DNA from: TMED14 sp002167805
GTDB taxonomy: Bacteria; Bacteroidota; Bacteroidia; Flavobacteriales; Schleiferiaceae
Direction: 5' to 3'
DNA: 64,000 nt
Assembly (NCBI GenBank): GCA_965655795.1
Contig: CBFHHY010000006.1
Coordinates: 49,869 to 113,868, forward strand
Positions 17,905 to 27,666 of this stretch are shown piece by piece. The translations under genes were made by a program, and so were the position numbers. Each line of letters begins with the position of its first letter. Within the stretch, counting starts at the first letter, position 1. The notes beneath the pieces were generated by a model. The model was not told the origin of the DNA and made no database searches. It saw nothing but the letters and a program-made list of their open reading frames with translations.

Positions 17905-19364
17905 AATTATTAAAAGATATCCTTTTTGGTGTTAGGATTCTAGATGTTTTAGGCTCAACATTAGTTGCAATTAATAATGTCAACTCGAATTCAAAAAATA
18001 TAAAAAAAGATGATTTATTTATTGCAATTCAGGGAGCTTCAGCTGATGGACATGAATTTATAGAAACGTCTATTAATGAAGGAGCCATTGCTATTATTTG
18101 TGAAAAAATACCTAAAATCATAAATAAAAATGTAACATATATACATGTAAGTTCATCATCACAAGCAAATGCAATCATCGCTCGGAATTGGTTTAATAAA
18201 CCTTCGGAAAAGCTGACAATTGTTGGAATAACGGGGACAAATGGAAAGACTACAACAGCATCCTTATTGTTTCAACTATTTAAGAATAGTGGGGTAAAAT
18301 CAGGCTTAATATCAACAATTAAAATTTCAATTCATAACTCCAATTACCCTACTCAACATACCACGCCCGACCCATGGGAAATTCAAAAATATCTGAATAA
18401 GATGTCCGAGCAAGGTTGTAAGGTTGTATTTATGGAGGTTAGTTCCCATGGGCTAATTCAAAACAGAGTGTCTGGAATTCAATTTAAAGGGGCAATATTT
18501 ACGAATATAAGCCATGACCACATAGATTATCACAAGACATTAGATAATTATGTTGCAGCAAAAAAAATTCTTTTTGACAACTTGAATCAATCTGCATTTG
18601 CATTGTACAACCTAGATGATGTTTTTGGGGAAACTATGATTTTAGAATGTAAGGCCAAAAAATTATCATACGGCATTCTAGGAAATGCAGATATAAAAGC
18701 AAGAATTTTAGAAAGCCATATAAGTGGAACTCTTATTAGCATAAATCAAAAAGAATGTTGGCTAAAACTGATAGGTGATTTCAATGTATCCAATGCATGT
18801 GCAGTTTATGGTGCTGCTATTCAATTAGGAATGGCTCCCGATATTGCTTTACAGGGAATGAGCGCATTGGAGCCTGTAGATGGAAGATTCCAAAAAATAG
18901 AAGGCCCAAATAATATCATGGGGATTGTTGACTATGCGCATACTCCAGATGCCCTTGAAAAAACTCTTAATAATCTTCAAAAATTTCGAAAGCCATCGCA
19001 AAGAATAATCACAATAATTGGATGCGGTGGAGATCGAGACAAAGAAAAGCGTCCAAAAATGGCATCCGTCTCAGCTAGCCTATGTGATTATTTAATACTA
19101 ACATCTGATAATCCAAGGACGGAAAAACCCGAAAGCATTCTCAAAGAAATGGAAAATGGCCTTGAGAAGTTGGAGAAAAAACATTGCATTTCGATTGAGG
19201 ACAGAAGAGAAGCTATTAAGCTGGCATGCCAAAATGCAAATCCCGGAGATATAATAGTATTAGCTGGTAAAGGGCATGAGAAGTTTCAAGAAATAAATGG
19301 AGAAAAAACACCCTTTGACGATGCTTTGATTTTAAAAAATATGTTAATGGATGTTCAAGCTTAG
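17901..19364 (+). CDS. murE: UDP-MurNAc-tripeptide synthetase MurE
   Basis: A 487-residue Mur ligase. The ATP loop TGTNGKTTT is at 111-119, the central-domain motif EVSSHGL near residue 178, and the C-terminal SDNPRTEKPE at about 402-411. The DNPR motif marks enzymes that add meso-diaminopimelate, so the wall is expected to be of the DAP type. The product feeds MurF, which is not in this window. It overlaps ftsI by 4 bases and is followed 5 bases later by mraY. Confidence 0.95.
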   Translation: MKLLKDILFGVRILDVLGSTLVAINNVNSNSKNIKKDDLFIAIQGASADGHEFIETSINEGAIAIICEKIPKIINKNVTYIHVSSSSQANAIIARNWFNKPSEKLTIVGITGTNGKTTTASLLFQLFKNSGVKSGLISTIKISIHNSNYPTQHTTPDPWEIQKYLNKMSEQGCKVVFMEVSSHGLIQNRVSGIQFKGAIFTNISHDHIDYHKTLDNYVAAKKILFDNLNQSAFALYNLDDVFGETMILECKAKKLSYGILGNADIKARILESHISGTLISINQKECWLKLIGDFNVSNACAVYGAAIQLGMAPDIALQGMSALEPVDGRFQKIEGPNNIMGIVDYAHTPDALEKTLNNLQKFRKPSQRIITIIGCGGDRDKEKRPKMASVSASLCDYLILTSDNPRTEKPESILKEMENGLEKLEKKHCISIEDRREAIKLACQNANPGDIIVLAGKGHEKFQEINGEKTPFDDALILKNMLMDVQA

Positions 19365-19369
19365 AATAT

Positions 19370-20596
19370 ATGTTATACGAATTATTTAAACTTCTTGATA
19401 AAATAGATTTTCCTGGAGCTGGATTATTTGAATTTTTAACTTTCAGGGCAGCTCTTGCGATTCTGGGAGCTTTGGCAATAAGTTTAATTTTTGGTGGCAA
19501 ACTGATAAATATTCTTAAAGAAAAACAAATAGGAGAAAGCGTAAGAGATTTAGGACTTGATGGTCAAATTGAAAAATCCGGAACCCCTACAATGGGAGGT
19601 TTAATCATTTTATCGGCCATAATAGTTCCTGTTTTATTAGTCGCTGACCTAGGGAACATTTATATAAAAGTTCTTCTTCTCACAACAATTTGGATGGGTG
19701 CAATTGGATTTACTGATGATTATATTAAGGTTTTCAAAAAGAATAAAAAAGGATTGCGAGGCTACTTTAAAGTCATCGGTCAAATAACATTAGGAGTAAT
19801 CATTGGCTTAATTCTCTCATTTCATCCTGATGTAGTAATGAAAGAAGAAATCCCTATAGACTCACAGATTAAACTCTATGGTGAAACTGAAAAAAATTCT
19901 CCTGTTTTTAGTCAATCCGAGCATTCATTAAAAACAACAATACCTTTCTTTAAAGATGCAACATTTGATTATCAAAACCTCTTAAATCCTTTTGGGATAA
20001 ATCAAAATGGATGGATAATATTTACTGTAATTGTAATATTTATAATAACTGCAGTTAGCAATGGTGCGAATTTAACTGATGGTCTCGATGGGCTCGCCGG
20101 AGGAACTTCTGCAATTATAGCATTTACTCTTGCCATTTTAGCTTATGTGAGCGGATCTATTGTGTTTGCTAGCTATCTAGATATAATGTACATACCTAAT
20201 TCTGGAGAATTAGTGGTTTTTGCTGCAGCTTTTATTGGGTCATGTATAGGTTTTCTATGGTATAACACATATCCCGCGCAAGTTTTTATGGGAGATACTG
20301 GTAGTTTATCAATCGGTGCAATTATCGCTGTTTTTGCAATCGCAATTCGAAAAGAACTTTTAATACCTATACTGGCTGGAGTTTTCTTAATTGAGAATCT
20401 GAGCGTAATTATTCAGGTGTCATATTTTAAATATTCCAAAAAACGTCACGGCCAAGGAAAACGTGTATTCCTCATGTCACCTTTACATCATCATTTTCAA
20501 AAAAAAGGCATTCATGAATCTAAGATAGCTACTCGATTTTGGATTTTCGGAATTTTCTTGGCGATTTTCACCCTGATTACACTAAAGCTCCGGTAA
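19370..20596 (+). CDS. mraY: Phospho-MurNAc-pentapeptide transferase MraY
   Basis: A 408-residue polytopic membrane enzyme making lipid I. Family motifs: GTPTMGGLIIL, FTDDYIKVFKKNKKGL, NGANLTDGLDGLAGG and FMGDTGSLSIG, ending with SPLHHHFQKKG. About 50 residues between helices, roughly residues 145-205, are extra compared with the E. coli enzyme; such an insertion is common in Bacteroidota. murD starts 2 bases after the stop. Confidence 0.95.
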   Translation: MLYELFKLLDKIDFPGAGLFEFLTFRAALAILGALAISLIFGGKLINILKEKQIGESVRDLGLDGQIEKSGTPTMGGLIILSAIIVPVLLVADLGNIYIKVLLLTTIWMGAIGFTDDYIKVFKKNKKGLRGYFKVIGQITLGVIIGLILSFHPDVVMKEEIPIDSQIKLYGETEKNSPVFSQSEHSLKTTIPFFKDATFDYQNLLNPFGINQNGWIIFTVIVIFIITAVSNGANLTDGLDGLAGGTSAIIAFTLAILAYVSGSIVFASYLDIMYIPNSGELVVFAAAFIGSCIGFLWYNTYPAQVFMGDTGSLSIGAIIAVFAIAIRKELLIPILAGVFLIENLSVIIQVSYFKYSKKRHGQGKRVFLMSPLHHHFQKKGIHESKIATRFWIFGIFLAIFTLITLKLR

Positions 20597-20598
20597 GT

Positions 20599-21945
20599 AT
20601 GAAAACGAAACTAAATCTAAGTATTCTAGGCGGGGGAGAAAGTGGAGTTTCAGCGGCTCTTTTGGGCAGGGAAAAAAATATGAATGTTTTTCTCTCAGAC
20701 AATGGATCTATCAAAAAATCTAATCAAATAGAATTATTAGAGGCTAATATCCCATTTGAAGAGGGTCAGCATAACTTAAAAAAGCTTCTAAAATCTGATA
20801 TCATCATTAAAAGTCCAGGAATTAAATCAGATATACCGTTGTTACAACAGATAAAAGAAAAAGGTATACCTGTATGGTCTGATATAGAATGGTTTTACAG
20901 GAATATACCAAAAAACTCAAAAGTTGTAGCCATAACAGGAACAAATGGTAAGACATCTACGACTCATCTTGTAAGTGAAATACTATCTCGAAATCAATCA
21001 AAATATCTTGTAGGAGGAAATATTGGCATTGGCGCAGGGAGGCTTTTATTGAAGGAAGAGGTTGATATTTATGTTTTAGAGGTATCAAGTTTTCAATTAG
21101 AAAACTGTCCAACTTTCAAGCCAAATATTTCCATAATTACGAATATCTCAAAGGACCATCTTGACCGCCATAAATCCCTTGAAGAATATGCAAAAGTGAA
21201 ATTTAACATCACTGTGAATCAAAATAAAAATGATTCCTTTTTATTCTTTGCAGAAGATGAAATAATTAAATCCAAGCTTAAATCAGTTAAAGCCAATCTC
21301 TATCCAATTTACACAAAAACCCCAACCCCCATTCCAAAGCAGGGGGCTTATGTACAAAATTCAAACTTAATAATGATCGCTAAAACAAATGAAATCATGA
21401 CAATTGAAGATCTCGCTCTCCAAGGAAAACATAATACCTATAATGCTCTAGCTGCAGGACTTTCAGCCAGACTTCTTAATGTGAGAAGTGAAATGGTTAG
21501 AGAATCATTAGCAAACTTCGAAGGACTAGAACATAGAATGGAAAACATAGGTACTATTCATGGAATCCAATTTATTAACGATAGTAAAGCCACAAATGTA
21601 AACTCTACTTACTACGCCTTAGAAAGTTTAAATAGCAAAACCATTTGGATTGTGGGAGGAGTGGACAAAGGCAACGACTATTCTGAATTATATGGGTTGG
21701 TTGAAAAGAGAGTAAAAGCGATTATTGCAATTGGAGCAGATGTACTTGAAATTCGAAATGCTTTTGCTCACAGAACCAATCACTTCGCTGAAGTTCAAAA
21801 TATGGAAGATGCCGTGAAAATTAGTTATCAATTGGCAAGTAAAGGTGATACTGTTATTTTATCTCCTTGCTGCGCAAGTTTTGATTTATTTCAAAACTAT
21901 CAAGATCGCGGAGATCAATTCACTCAAGCAGTTCGTAAGCTTTAA
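20599..21945 (+). CDS. murD: UDP-MurNAc-alanine:D-glutamate ligase MurD
   Basis: A 448-residue Mur ligase with an N-terminal Rossmann-like UDP-binding domain (LSILGGGESGVSAALL), ATP loop GTNGKTSTT (114-122), LEVSSFQLE and the C-terminal CCASFDLFQNYQDRGDQF typical of MurD. The frame is open further upstream, to 20539, but that would run into the mraY end. The ATG at 20599, 2 bases after the mraY stop, gives the normal N-terminus. It is followed by 14 untranslated bases and ftsW. Confidence 0.95.
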   Translation: MKTKLNLSILGGGESGVSAALLGREKNMNVFLSDNGSIKKSNQIELLEANIPFEEGQHNLKKLLKSDIIIKSPGIKSDIPLLQQIKEKGIPVWSDIEWFYRNIPKNSKVVAITGTNGKTSTTHLVSEILSRNQSKYLVGGNIGIGAGRLLLKEEVDIYVLEVSSFQLENCPTFKPNISIITNISKDHLDRHKSLEEYAKVKFNITVNQNKNDSFLFFAEDEIIKSKLKSVKANLYPIYTKTPTPIPKQGAYVQNSNLIMIAKTNEIMTIEDLALQGKHNTYNALAAGLSARLLNVRSEMVRESLANFEGLEHRMENIGTIHGIQFINDSKATNVNSTYYALESLNSKTIWIVGGVDKGNDYSELYGLVEKRVKAIIAIGADVLEIRNAFAHRTNHFAEVQNMEDAVKISYQLASKGDTVILSPCCASFDLFQNYQDRGDQFTQAVRKL

Positions 21946-21959
21946 AATTTTTAAATAAA

Positions 21960-23102
21960 ATGAAAATATTCAATCGTCTATTTCAAGGGAGCATCCAAAT
22001 TTGGGTGATAACCATGCTATTGGCGGTTTTTTCTTTTCTCCCTGTTTTCAGTACAAGCAAAAGTATAACTATGCATGTCGCACATGTCGTTTTTGGTCTT
22101 CTTTTAGCAATAATTTCACATAAAATCCCATACCGCTTTTGGCGAGGGCCCCTTTCCTATCTTATTCTTTGGGGAAGTATATTTTTATTGGTTCTGACTA
22201 TCGCTCAAGGAGCAACCATACAGGGTGCCAATTCAAGCCGGTGGATCTATGTATTTGGCATGAGTTTTCAAAGCAGCGCTCTAGCAAATCTGGCACTTCT
22301 AATTTATCTCTCCAGAAAACTATCCAAAAAAGAGGGCAATTGGACATTCAAAGAGTCAATAAAAAACTTGTTGTGGCCAGTATTTATTATTTGTGGACTT
22401 GTTCTGCCTGCAAATTTATCCACGACTATTTTAATTTTTTTAAATTCTATGGTGCTACTATACGTTGGGGGATATCACCTTAAACAAATAAGCAAAATAT
22501 TGGGATTAGCAATTATATTTCTTTTCAGCTTTATTCTTTTTGCCCGCGCTTTTCCAGATTTGATTCCAAACAGAATTGACACATGGATTAGCCGAGTAGA
22601 AAGTTTTACTTCCCCAGAGGGGATTGGTGAAAATTATCAAAAGAATATTGCTATGACAGCAATTTCAGAAGGCAAAATAACTGGGACGGGACCAGGAAGG
22701 GGACTTCATAAACATTTTTTACCTCAAAATAATTCTGATTTTATTTATGCCACAATAGTTGAAGAGTATGGTCTTATTGGGGGAACCATTATTTTATTCA
22801 TGTATTTGTGGTTTATGTTAGCTTGTCTAAGAATAGCCAGAAGAGCGAAAGACCTATTTGGAAGGCTAATAGTTATCGGGCTAAGTTTTTCCATATGCCT
22901 TCAAGCTATGATAAATATGGCTGTTGCAACTAGTTTACTTCCAGTTACGGGTCAAACGCTGCCATTAGTAAGTGCTGGTGGTTCTTCAATCTGGATGACT
23001 TGTATTGCAATAGGATTTATATTATCCGTGAGCAGGGGCAAAAAAGATACTGAAGTTGAAATATTTGAAACAATCCCTTTAAATATTCCCAAAGATGAAT
23101 AA
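21960..23102 (+). CDS. ftsW: Septal peptidoglycan glycosyltransferase FtsW
   Basis: A 380-residue SEDS-family membrane protein with about ten transmembrane helices. Diagnostic stretches are GANSSRWIYVFG, GTGPGRGLHKHFLPQNNSDF, the catalytic-region IVEEYGLIGG and LPVTGQTLPLVSAGGSS. Position in the dcw cluster next to murG indicates FtsW rather than RodA. The last 8 bases overlap murG. Confidence 0.94.
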   Translation: MKIFNRLFQGSIQIWVITMLLAVFSFLPVFSTSKSITMHVAHVVFGLLLAIISHKIPYRFWRGPLSYLILWGSIFLLVLTIAQGATIQGANSSRWIYVFGMSFQSSALANLALLIYLSRKLSKKEGNWTFKESIKNLLWPVFIICGLVLPANLSTTILIFLNSMVLLYVGGYHLKQISKILGLAIIFLFSFILFARAFPDLIPNRIDTWISRVESFTSPEGIGENYQKNIAMTAISEGKITGTGPGRGLHKHFLPQNNSDFIYATIVEEYGLIGGTIILFMYLWFMLACLRIARRAKDLFGRLIVIGLSFSICLQAMINMAVATSLLPVTGQTLPLVSAGGSSIWMTCIAIGFILSVSRGKKDTEVEIFETIPLNIPKDE

Positions 23103-24219
23103 AATACCAAACATAATTATCTCAGGCGGAGGGACAGGAGGACATATTTTTCCTGCAATAAGTATTGCTAAGGAAATCATAAAACGTCATCCAAAAGCTA
23201 AAATTCAATTTATTGGTGCAAAAAACCGAATGGAAATGACACGTGTACCCAAAGAAGGGTTCCCAATATTCGGAATAAATATTGCTGGTTTTCAGCGTAA
23301 AGCATTTGTTAAAAACATAAGTCTTCCAATAAAGATTTTTCTAAGTTTATTCCAAGTTTATAGATTTCTTCGAAAACAAAAACCAGATGCCGTTATTGGA
23401 ACTGGAGGCTATGTTAGTGGACCAACATTATTTATGGCCCAGCTTATGGGTATACCCACAATAATACAAGAACAAAATAGTCTTGCAGGTTGGACAAATA
23501 GAATTTTAGCTAAAAAAGCTAAAGTTATTTGCGTTGCATATTATGGAATGGAAAAATTTTTCCCTTTAAACAAAATACAATTAACTGGAAATCCAGTAAG
23601 AAATGAAATTGCGGAAATCGGATCCACAGATTCAGAAAGCGAAAAATCTATTGCGGCTAAAAACAAATTAGGTTTTAACCCAAAATATCCTTTAATACTA
23701 GTCCTTGGGGGTAGCCAAGGTGCTAAGGAGATAAATAGAGCAATAGAGAAAAATCATAAAGAATGGAATCAAAATAATATTCAAATCTTATGGCAATCTG
23801 GAGATCGTTATTACAATAATTTACTGGATAAAATATCTCAAACTGAATTTATACTAATCAAGCCATTTTTGAACGATATGACCTTAGCATATTTGGGTGC
23901 AGACCTTGTTATTTCGAGGGCTGGGGCAGGGACAATTAGCGAACTATGTTGTGTCGGAGCTGCTTCAATCTTAATTCCCTCACCCAATGTTTCTGAAGAT
24001 CATCAAACTCGAAATGCAAAAAATCTATCTGACTTAAATGCTGCATTATTTATAGATGAAAAAAACGTAATCAATAATATCGGGAATATGGTTTTAGAGG
24101 TCGTTTTTAACAATGCAAAACTAAAATCTTTAAGGTCAAATATTCTTCAGCTTTCAAAGCCAAATGCAACGGAAGATATCGTTGATAATCTCGAAAAATA
24201 TTGGTTATGGAAAAATTAA
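23095..24219 (+). CDS. murG: Lipid II synthase MurG
   Basis: A 374-residue GT28 glycosyltransferase that adds GlcNAc to lipid I at the inner face of the membrane. The N-terminal GGGTGGHIFPA is at 11-21. Further motifs are IGTGGYVSGPTLF, the UDP-GlcNAc site LGGSQGAKEINRA, and SRAGAGTISELCCVGAASILIPSP. The start overlaps ftsW by 8 bases and the end overlaps murC by 13. Confidence 0.95.
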   Translation: MNKIPNIIISGGGTGGHIFPAISIAKEIIKRHPKAKIQFIGAKNRMEMTRVPKEGFPIFGINIAGFQRKAFVKNISLPIKIFLSLFQVYRFLRKQKPDAVIGTGGYVSGPTLFMAQLMGIPTIIQEQNSLAGWTNRILAKKAKVICVAYYGMEKFFPLNKIQLTGNPVRNEIAEIGSTDSESEKSIAAKNKLGFNPKYPLILVLGGSQGAKEINRAIEKNHKEWNQNNIQILWQSGDRYYNNLLDKISQTEFILIKPFLNDMTLAYLGADLVISRAGAGTISELCCVGAASILIPSPNVSEDHQTRNAKNLSDLNAALFIDEKNVINNIGNMVLEVVFNNAKLKSLRSNILQLSKPNATEDIVDNLEKYWLWKN

Positions 24220-25535
24220 ATTTTAATTCAATAGATTTTATTGGAATTGGTGGAATTGGTATGTCTGCACTTGCTAGATGGGCACTGAATAAGGGTTTAA
24301 CTGTAAGTGGATATGATAAAGTTGAAAGTTCTATCACAAAAGAATTAGAGAGAGAAGGAGCTAAAATTCGATATCAATCTGAAAATATTCAAATCAATAC
24401 GGCTGAAGACAAAATCTTTGTCTATACACCTGCAATACCATTTAATAATCCAGAAATTCTTGAAATCAAGAAAAAGAAACTTAATCTCATCAAACGCGCT
24501 GAGCTCTTAAGTCGTATTGCTAACCAAGGGAAAAGTATTGCAATAGCAGGGACGCATGGAAAAACAACGACATCATGTCTAACGGCGTGGATATTAACAA
24601 ATTCAGGATTATCAGTAAATGGATTTTTTGGAGGGGTTAGTAACAATTTTAAGAGTAATTATGTATCTGGGACAGAAAACATAACAATCGTTGAGGCTGA
24701 CGAGTTTGATAGATCTTTTTTGTATTTAAAACCAGATTATTCTTTGATAACATCGACAGATCCAGATCATTTGGACTATTATAAAACAAAAAGTGAATTG
24801 GAAATGGCCTTCAGAAACTTTGCGGAAAACAGCAAAAAATGCATAATTCATGATCAAATCAAGAATATCGATGGAGAGTCATATAGTTTATCAAATAAGA
24901 AATTCGGAGCAGATAGAATTATTAATAAAAATGGATCCCAATATTTTAACCTAATTCTAAATGGAATTGAGTACAAAAATATTCGACCCGGAGTTCAAGG
25001 GGAACATAATATAGAAAATGCAATTGGAGCAGCAGTTATTGCATTTCAGCTGGGAATTTCACCAAAGAATATAATTAATGGCATAGAATCTTTTAAAGGT
25101 GTAAAAAGACGATTTGAAATACATGTAAATAATGGATCAAACATATTTATTGATGACTATGCACATCATCCAACAGAGTTAAATAAATTAATTAATTCCG
25201 TTAAAGATATATTTCCTAAAAGACCTATTGCTATGCTTTTTCAACCTCATTTATTTACCAGAACCAATGAGTTTTTTAATGAATTTATTGAAAGTTTGAG
25301 TCAGGTTGACACATTGGGAGTTCTACCAATATTTGGGGCGAGAGAAGACCCAATTGAAGGAGTGAATTCTCAAAAAATAACAAGTTGCATTCCAAAATCA
25401 GAATTTGTCCCATTTAAAGATGGACCAAAATGGCTATGTAATGTTAAAAATCATATTTACATAACTGCAGGAGCAGGAGATATTGATCGATTAGTCCCAA
25501 GCATAATTGAGAATTTAAATCAATCAAAAAAATGA
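24207..25535 (+). CDS. murC: UDP-MurNAc-L-alanine ligase MurC
   Basis: A 442-residue Mur ligase starting MEKLNFNSIDFIGIGGIGMSALARW at the ATG at 24207. An in-frame TTG at 24201 would add only two residues and is less likely. The ATP loop is GTHGKTTTS near residue 115, with VEADEFDRSFL and DDYAHHPTE as further family motifs. It overlaps murG by 13 bases and ftsQ by 4. Confidence 0.95.
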   Translation: MEKLNFNSIDFIGIGGIGMSALARWALNKGLTVSGYDKVESSITKELEREGAKIRYQSENIQINTAEDKIFVYTPAIPFNNPEILEIKKKKLNLIKRAELLSRIANQGKSIAIAGTHGKTTTSCLTAWILTNSGLSVNGFFGGVSNNFKSNYVSGTENITIVEADEFDRSFLYLKPDYSLITSTDPDHLDYYKTKSELEMAFRNFAENSKKCIIHDQIKNIDGESYSLSNKKFGADRIINKNGSQYFNLILNGIEYKNIRPGVQGEHNIENAIGAAVIAFQLGISPKNIINGIESFKGVKRRFEIHVNNGSNIFIDDYAHHPTELNKLINSVKDIFPKRPIAMLFQPHLFTRTNEFFNEFIESLSQVDTLGVLPIFGAREDPIEGVNSQKITSCIPKSEFVPFKDGPKWLCNVKNHIYITAGAGDIDRLVPSIIENLNQSKK

Positions 25536-26269
25536 GAATCGGTAAAATCATAATTACAATTTTTACATGGATAATTATCTCATTCATAATGATTTGGTCG
25601 ACAAAAGAAAGTTCAATAGTTCGAAATAATCGAGCTTTGGTTGATCATCAAATTGAAATAGAAAATTCTGAAAAACAAATGTTTTTAAAAAAGTCTGATG
25701 TCGTAAATATTCTTGAAACTTTTAGCTCTAATTATGATAGTATTAATTATAAAGAAATCAACATCACATTGTTGGAAGAATTATTACGTGATCAGCCGCA
25801 AATCCTGCAAGCAGAGGTATTTTCAACATGGAAAGGATTGCTTAAAATAAACGTAACTCAAAAAAAAGCGAAAGCAAGAATGATTGATAATAAAGGAATG
25901 GCTTACGTTGATGAGATGGGGAATTTATTCCCGCTATCAGAGCATGATTCAGATAAACTAACTGTTATATCAGGATTCTTTGACTCAGAAAAAAGAATTC
26001 AAGTTTTAAATTTTATAGAAAAAGCCTCGAAACATCCCTCTTTTCCGAATGGTATATCCTCTGTTCACAGAGAAAATGATGGCACCTACATTGTTTATCC
26101 TGCATGGCATGGGCACTCAATAACATGGGGGTTAGATGATTTTTTTGAGATTAAAGCGCACAAGGCTCAAGCAGTATACGCCTATTTATTAGAAACAAAC
26201 AACCTTGACAAATTATCTCATTTAGACCTGAGATATAGTGGACAAGCTGTTTATAAAGTAAATAATTAA
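25532..26269 (+). CDS. ftsQ: Cell division protein FtsQ
   Basis: A 245-residue bitopic protein: a short cytoplasmic start, one transmembrane helix at about residues 5-23 (KIIITIFTWIIISFIMIW), then a periplasmic POTRA-like and beta domain including LLRDQPQILQAEVFSTWKGLLKI and AYVDEMGNLFPLSE. Sequence similarity within FtsQ is low; gene order between murC and ftsA decides the name. It is followed by ftsA after 3 bases. Confidence 0.9.
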   Translation: MRIGKIIITIFTWIIISFIMIWSTKESSIVRNNRALVDHQIEIENSEKQMFLKKSDVVNILETFSSNYDSINYKEINITLLEELLRDQPQILQAEVFSTWKGLLKINVTQKKAKARMIDNKGMAYVDEMGNLFPLSEHDSDKLTVISGFFDSEKRIQVLNFIEKASKHPSFPNGISSVHRENDGTYIVYPAWHGHSITWGLDDFFEIKAHKAQAVYAYLLETNNLDKLSHLDLRYSGQAVYKVNN

Positions 26270-26272
26270 GTT

Positions 26273-27655
26273 ATGGAAGAAAATAGAATAGCGGTTGGAT
26301 TAGATATAGGGACCACAAAAATTGTGGCCATAATTGGACAACGAAATGATTTAGGGAAAATTGAAGTGATATCTTACGGCTCAGCTCCAAGCCTCGGCGT
26401 ACAAAGAGGCGTAGTAGTGAACATTACCCAAACCATTGATTCAATTAAGAAAGCAATACATGTTGCTGAGAGTCAAGTAAATTATAAAATTAATTCTGTC
26501 GCAGTAGGAATTGCTGGTCAGCACATAAGAAGCTTGCAACATAGTGATTATGTCACAAGAGAAGACTCTGAGTCTGTCATTAATGATATCGATTTAGATA
26601 GACTTACAGATAATGTGCATAAACTAGTTATGATGCCAGGAGAAGAGATCATCCACGTACTTCCGCAAGAATATAAGGTGGATGGACAAGGTGAGATTAA
26701 AGAGCCTAGAGGAATGTTCGGAGGAAGACTTGAGGCAACATTTCATATTGTTGTCGGACAAATAACAAGTATTCGGAATATTGCTCGATGCGTAAAAAGT
26801 TCAAATTTAGAGCTACATACAGTTAATTTAGAACCTTTAGCAAGCGCTGATGCAGTTCTAAATCAAGAAGAGAAAGAAGCAGGAGTTGTACTAATAGATA
26901 TTGGCGGAGGTACAACAGATGTAGCAATATTCAAAGATGGTATTATTCGCCATACTGCTGTTGTACCGCATGGTGGAAACATAATAACTAATGACATAAA
27001 AGAGGGTTGCAGTATCATCGAAAAGCAAGCAGAATTATTAAAAATCAAATTTGGGTCTGCATGGCCTGGTGAAAATAAAGAATCAGAAATCGTATCAATC
27101 CCTGGTTTAAGGGGAAGAGACCCAAAAGAAATTAGCCTGAAAAACTTAAGCAGAATTATCCATGCCCGATGTACAGAAATAATTAATGCTGTCTTTACTG
27201 AAATAAAGAATTACGGACATGACCAAACCACGAAAAAACTAATTGCTGGTGTTGTAATTACAGGTGGAGGAAGTAAACTAAAACACATCAAGCAATTGGT
27301 TGAATACCTAACAGGTATGGATACTAGAATTGGATACCCGAATGAACATCTAGGGTCAAAAGAGACATTAGATAAAGAGCTAAACTCCCCCATCTATTCC
27401 ACAGCTGTTGGATTATTAATGCAAGGGCTATCAAGCAGAAAAGACGGAGATTTTGTTGATTTAATGAATGACAATGATGAAAAAACAAATTCGGATGACC
27501 TTATCCAAACGTCAAATGAATCGCCAGAATTAACTACAAGTGAAATCAAAAAAGAAAAAATAGACTCTGAAATGGATCCTGTTGCAAGAACCCCAAAGCA
27601 AGCAGACTGGTTTAAAAGATGGGTTGACAAGTTTATTGAACTAATTGATGATTGA
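26273..27655 (+). CDS. ftsA: Cell division protein FtsA
   Basis: A 460-residue actin-fold ATPase that tethers FtsZ to the membrane. The phosphate-1 motif is GLDIGTTKIVAIIG (about 9-22), the SHS2/1C region contains EIIHVLPQEYKVDGQ, and the second phosphate motif is VLIDIGGGTTDVAIF. The adenosine motif is VVITGGGSKL. After the core, a 65-residue charged linker leads to a C-terminal amphipathic helix (ADWFKRWVDKFIELI), the expected membrane anchor. It overlaps the ftsZ region by a few bases upstream of the preferred ftsZ start. Confidence 0.95.
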   Translation: MEENRIAVGLDIGTTKIVAIIGQRNDLGKIEVISYGSAPSLGVQRGVVVNITQTIDSIKKAIHVAESQVNYKINSVAVGIAGQHIRSLQHSDYVTREDSESVINDIDLDRLTDNVHKLVMMPGEEIIHVLPQEYKVDGQGEIKEPRGMFGGRLEATFHIVVGQITSIRNIARCVKSSNLELHTVNLEPLASADAVLNQEEKEAGVVLIDIGGGTTDVAIFKDGIIRHTAVVPHGGNIITNDIKEGCSIIEKQAELLKIKFGSAWPGENKESEIVSIPGLRGRDPKEISLKNLSRIIHARCTEIINAVFTEIKNYGHDQTTKKLIAGVVITGGGSKLKHIKQLVEYLTGMDTRIGYPNEHLGSKETLDKELNSPIYSTAVGLLMQGLSSRKDGDFVDLMNDNDEKTNSDDLIQTSNESPELTTSEIKKEKIDSEMDPVARTPKQADWFKRWVDKFIELIDD

Positions 27656-27666
27656 TTAAAAATATA

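Noticed and set aside
20539..20598. A longer N-terminus for MurD.
   Set aside because: It lies wholly inside the mraY end; the ATG at 20599 gives the usual MurD start.
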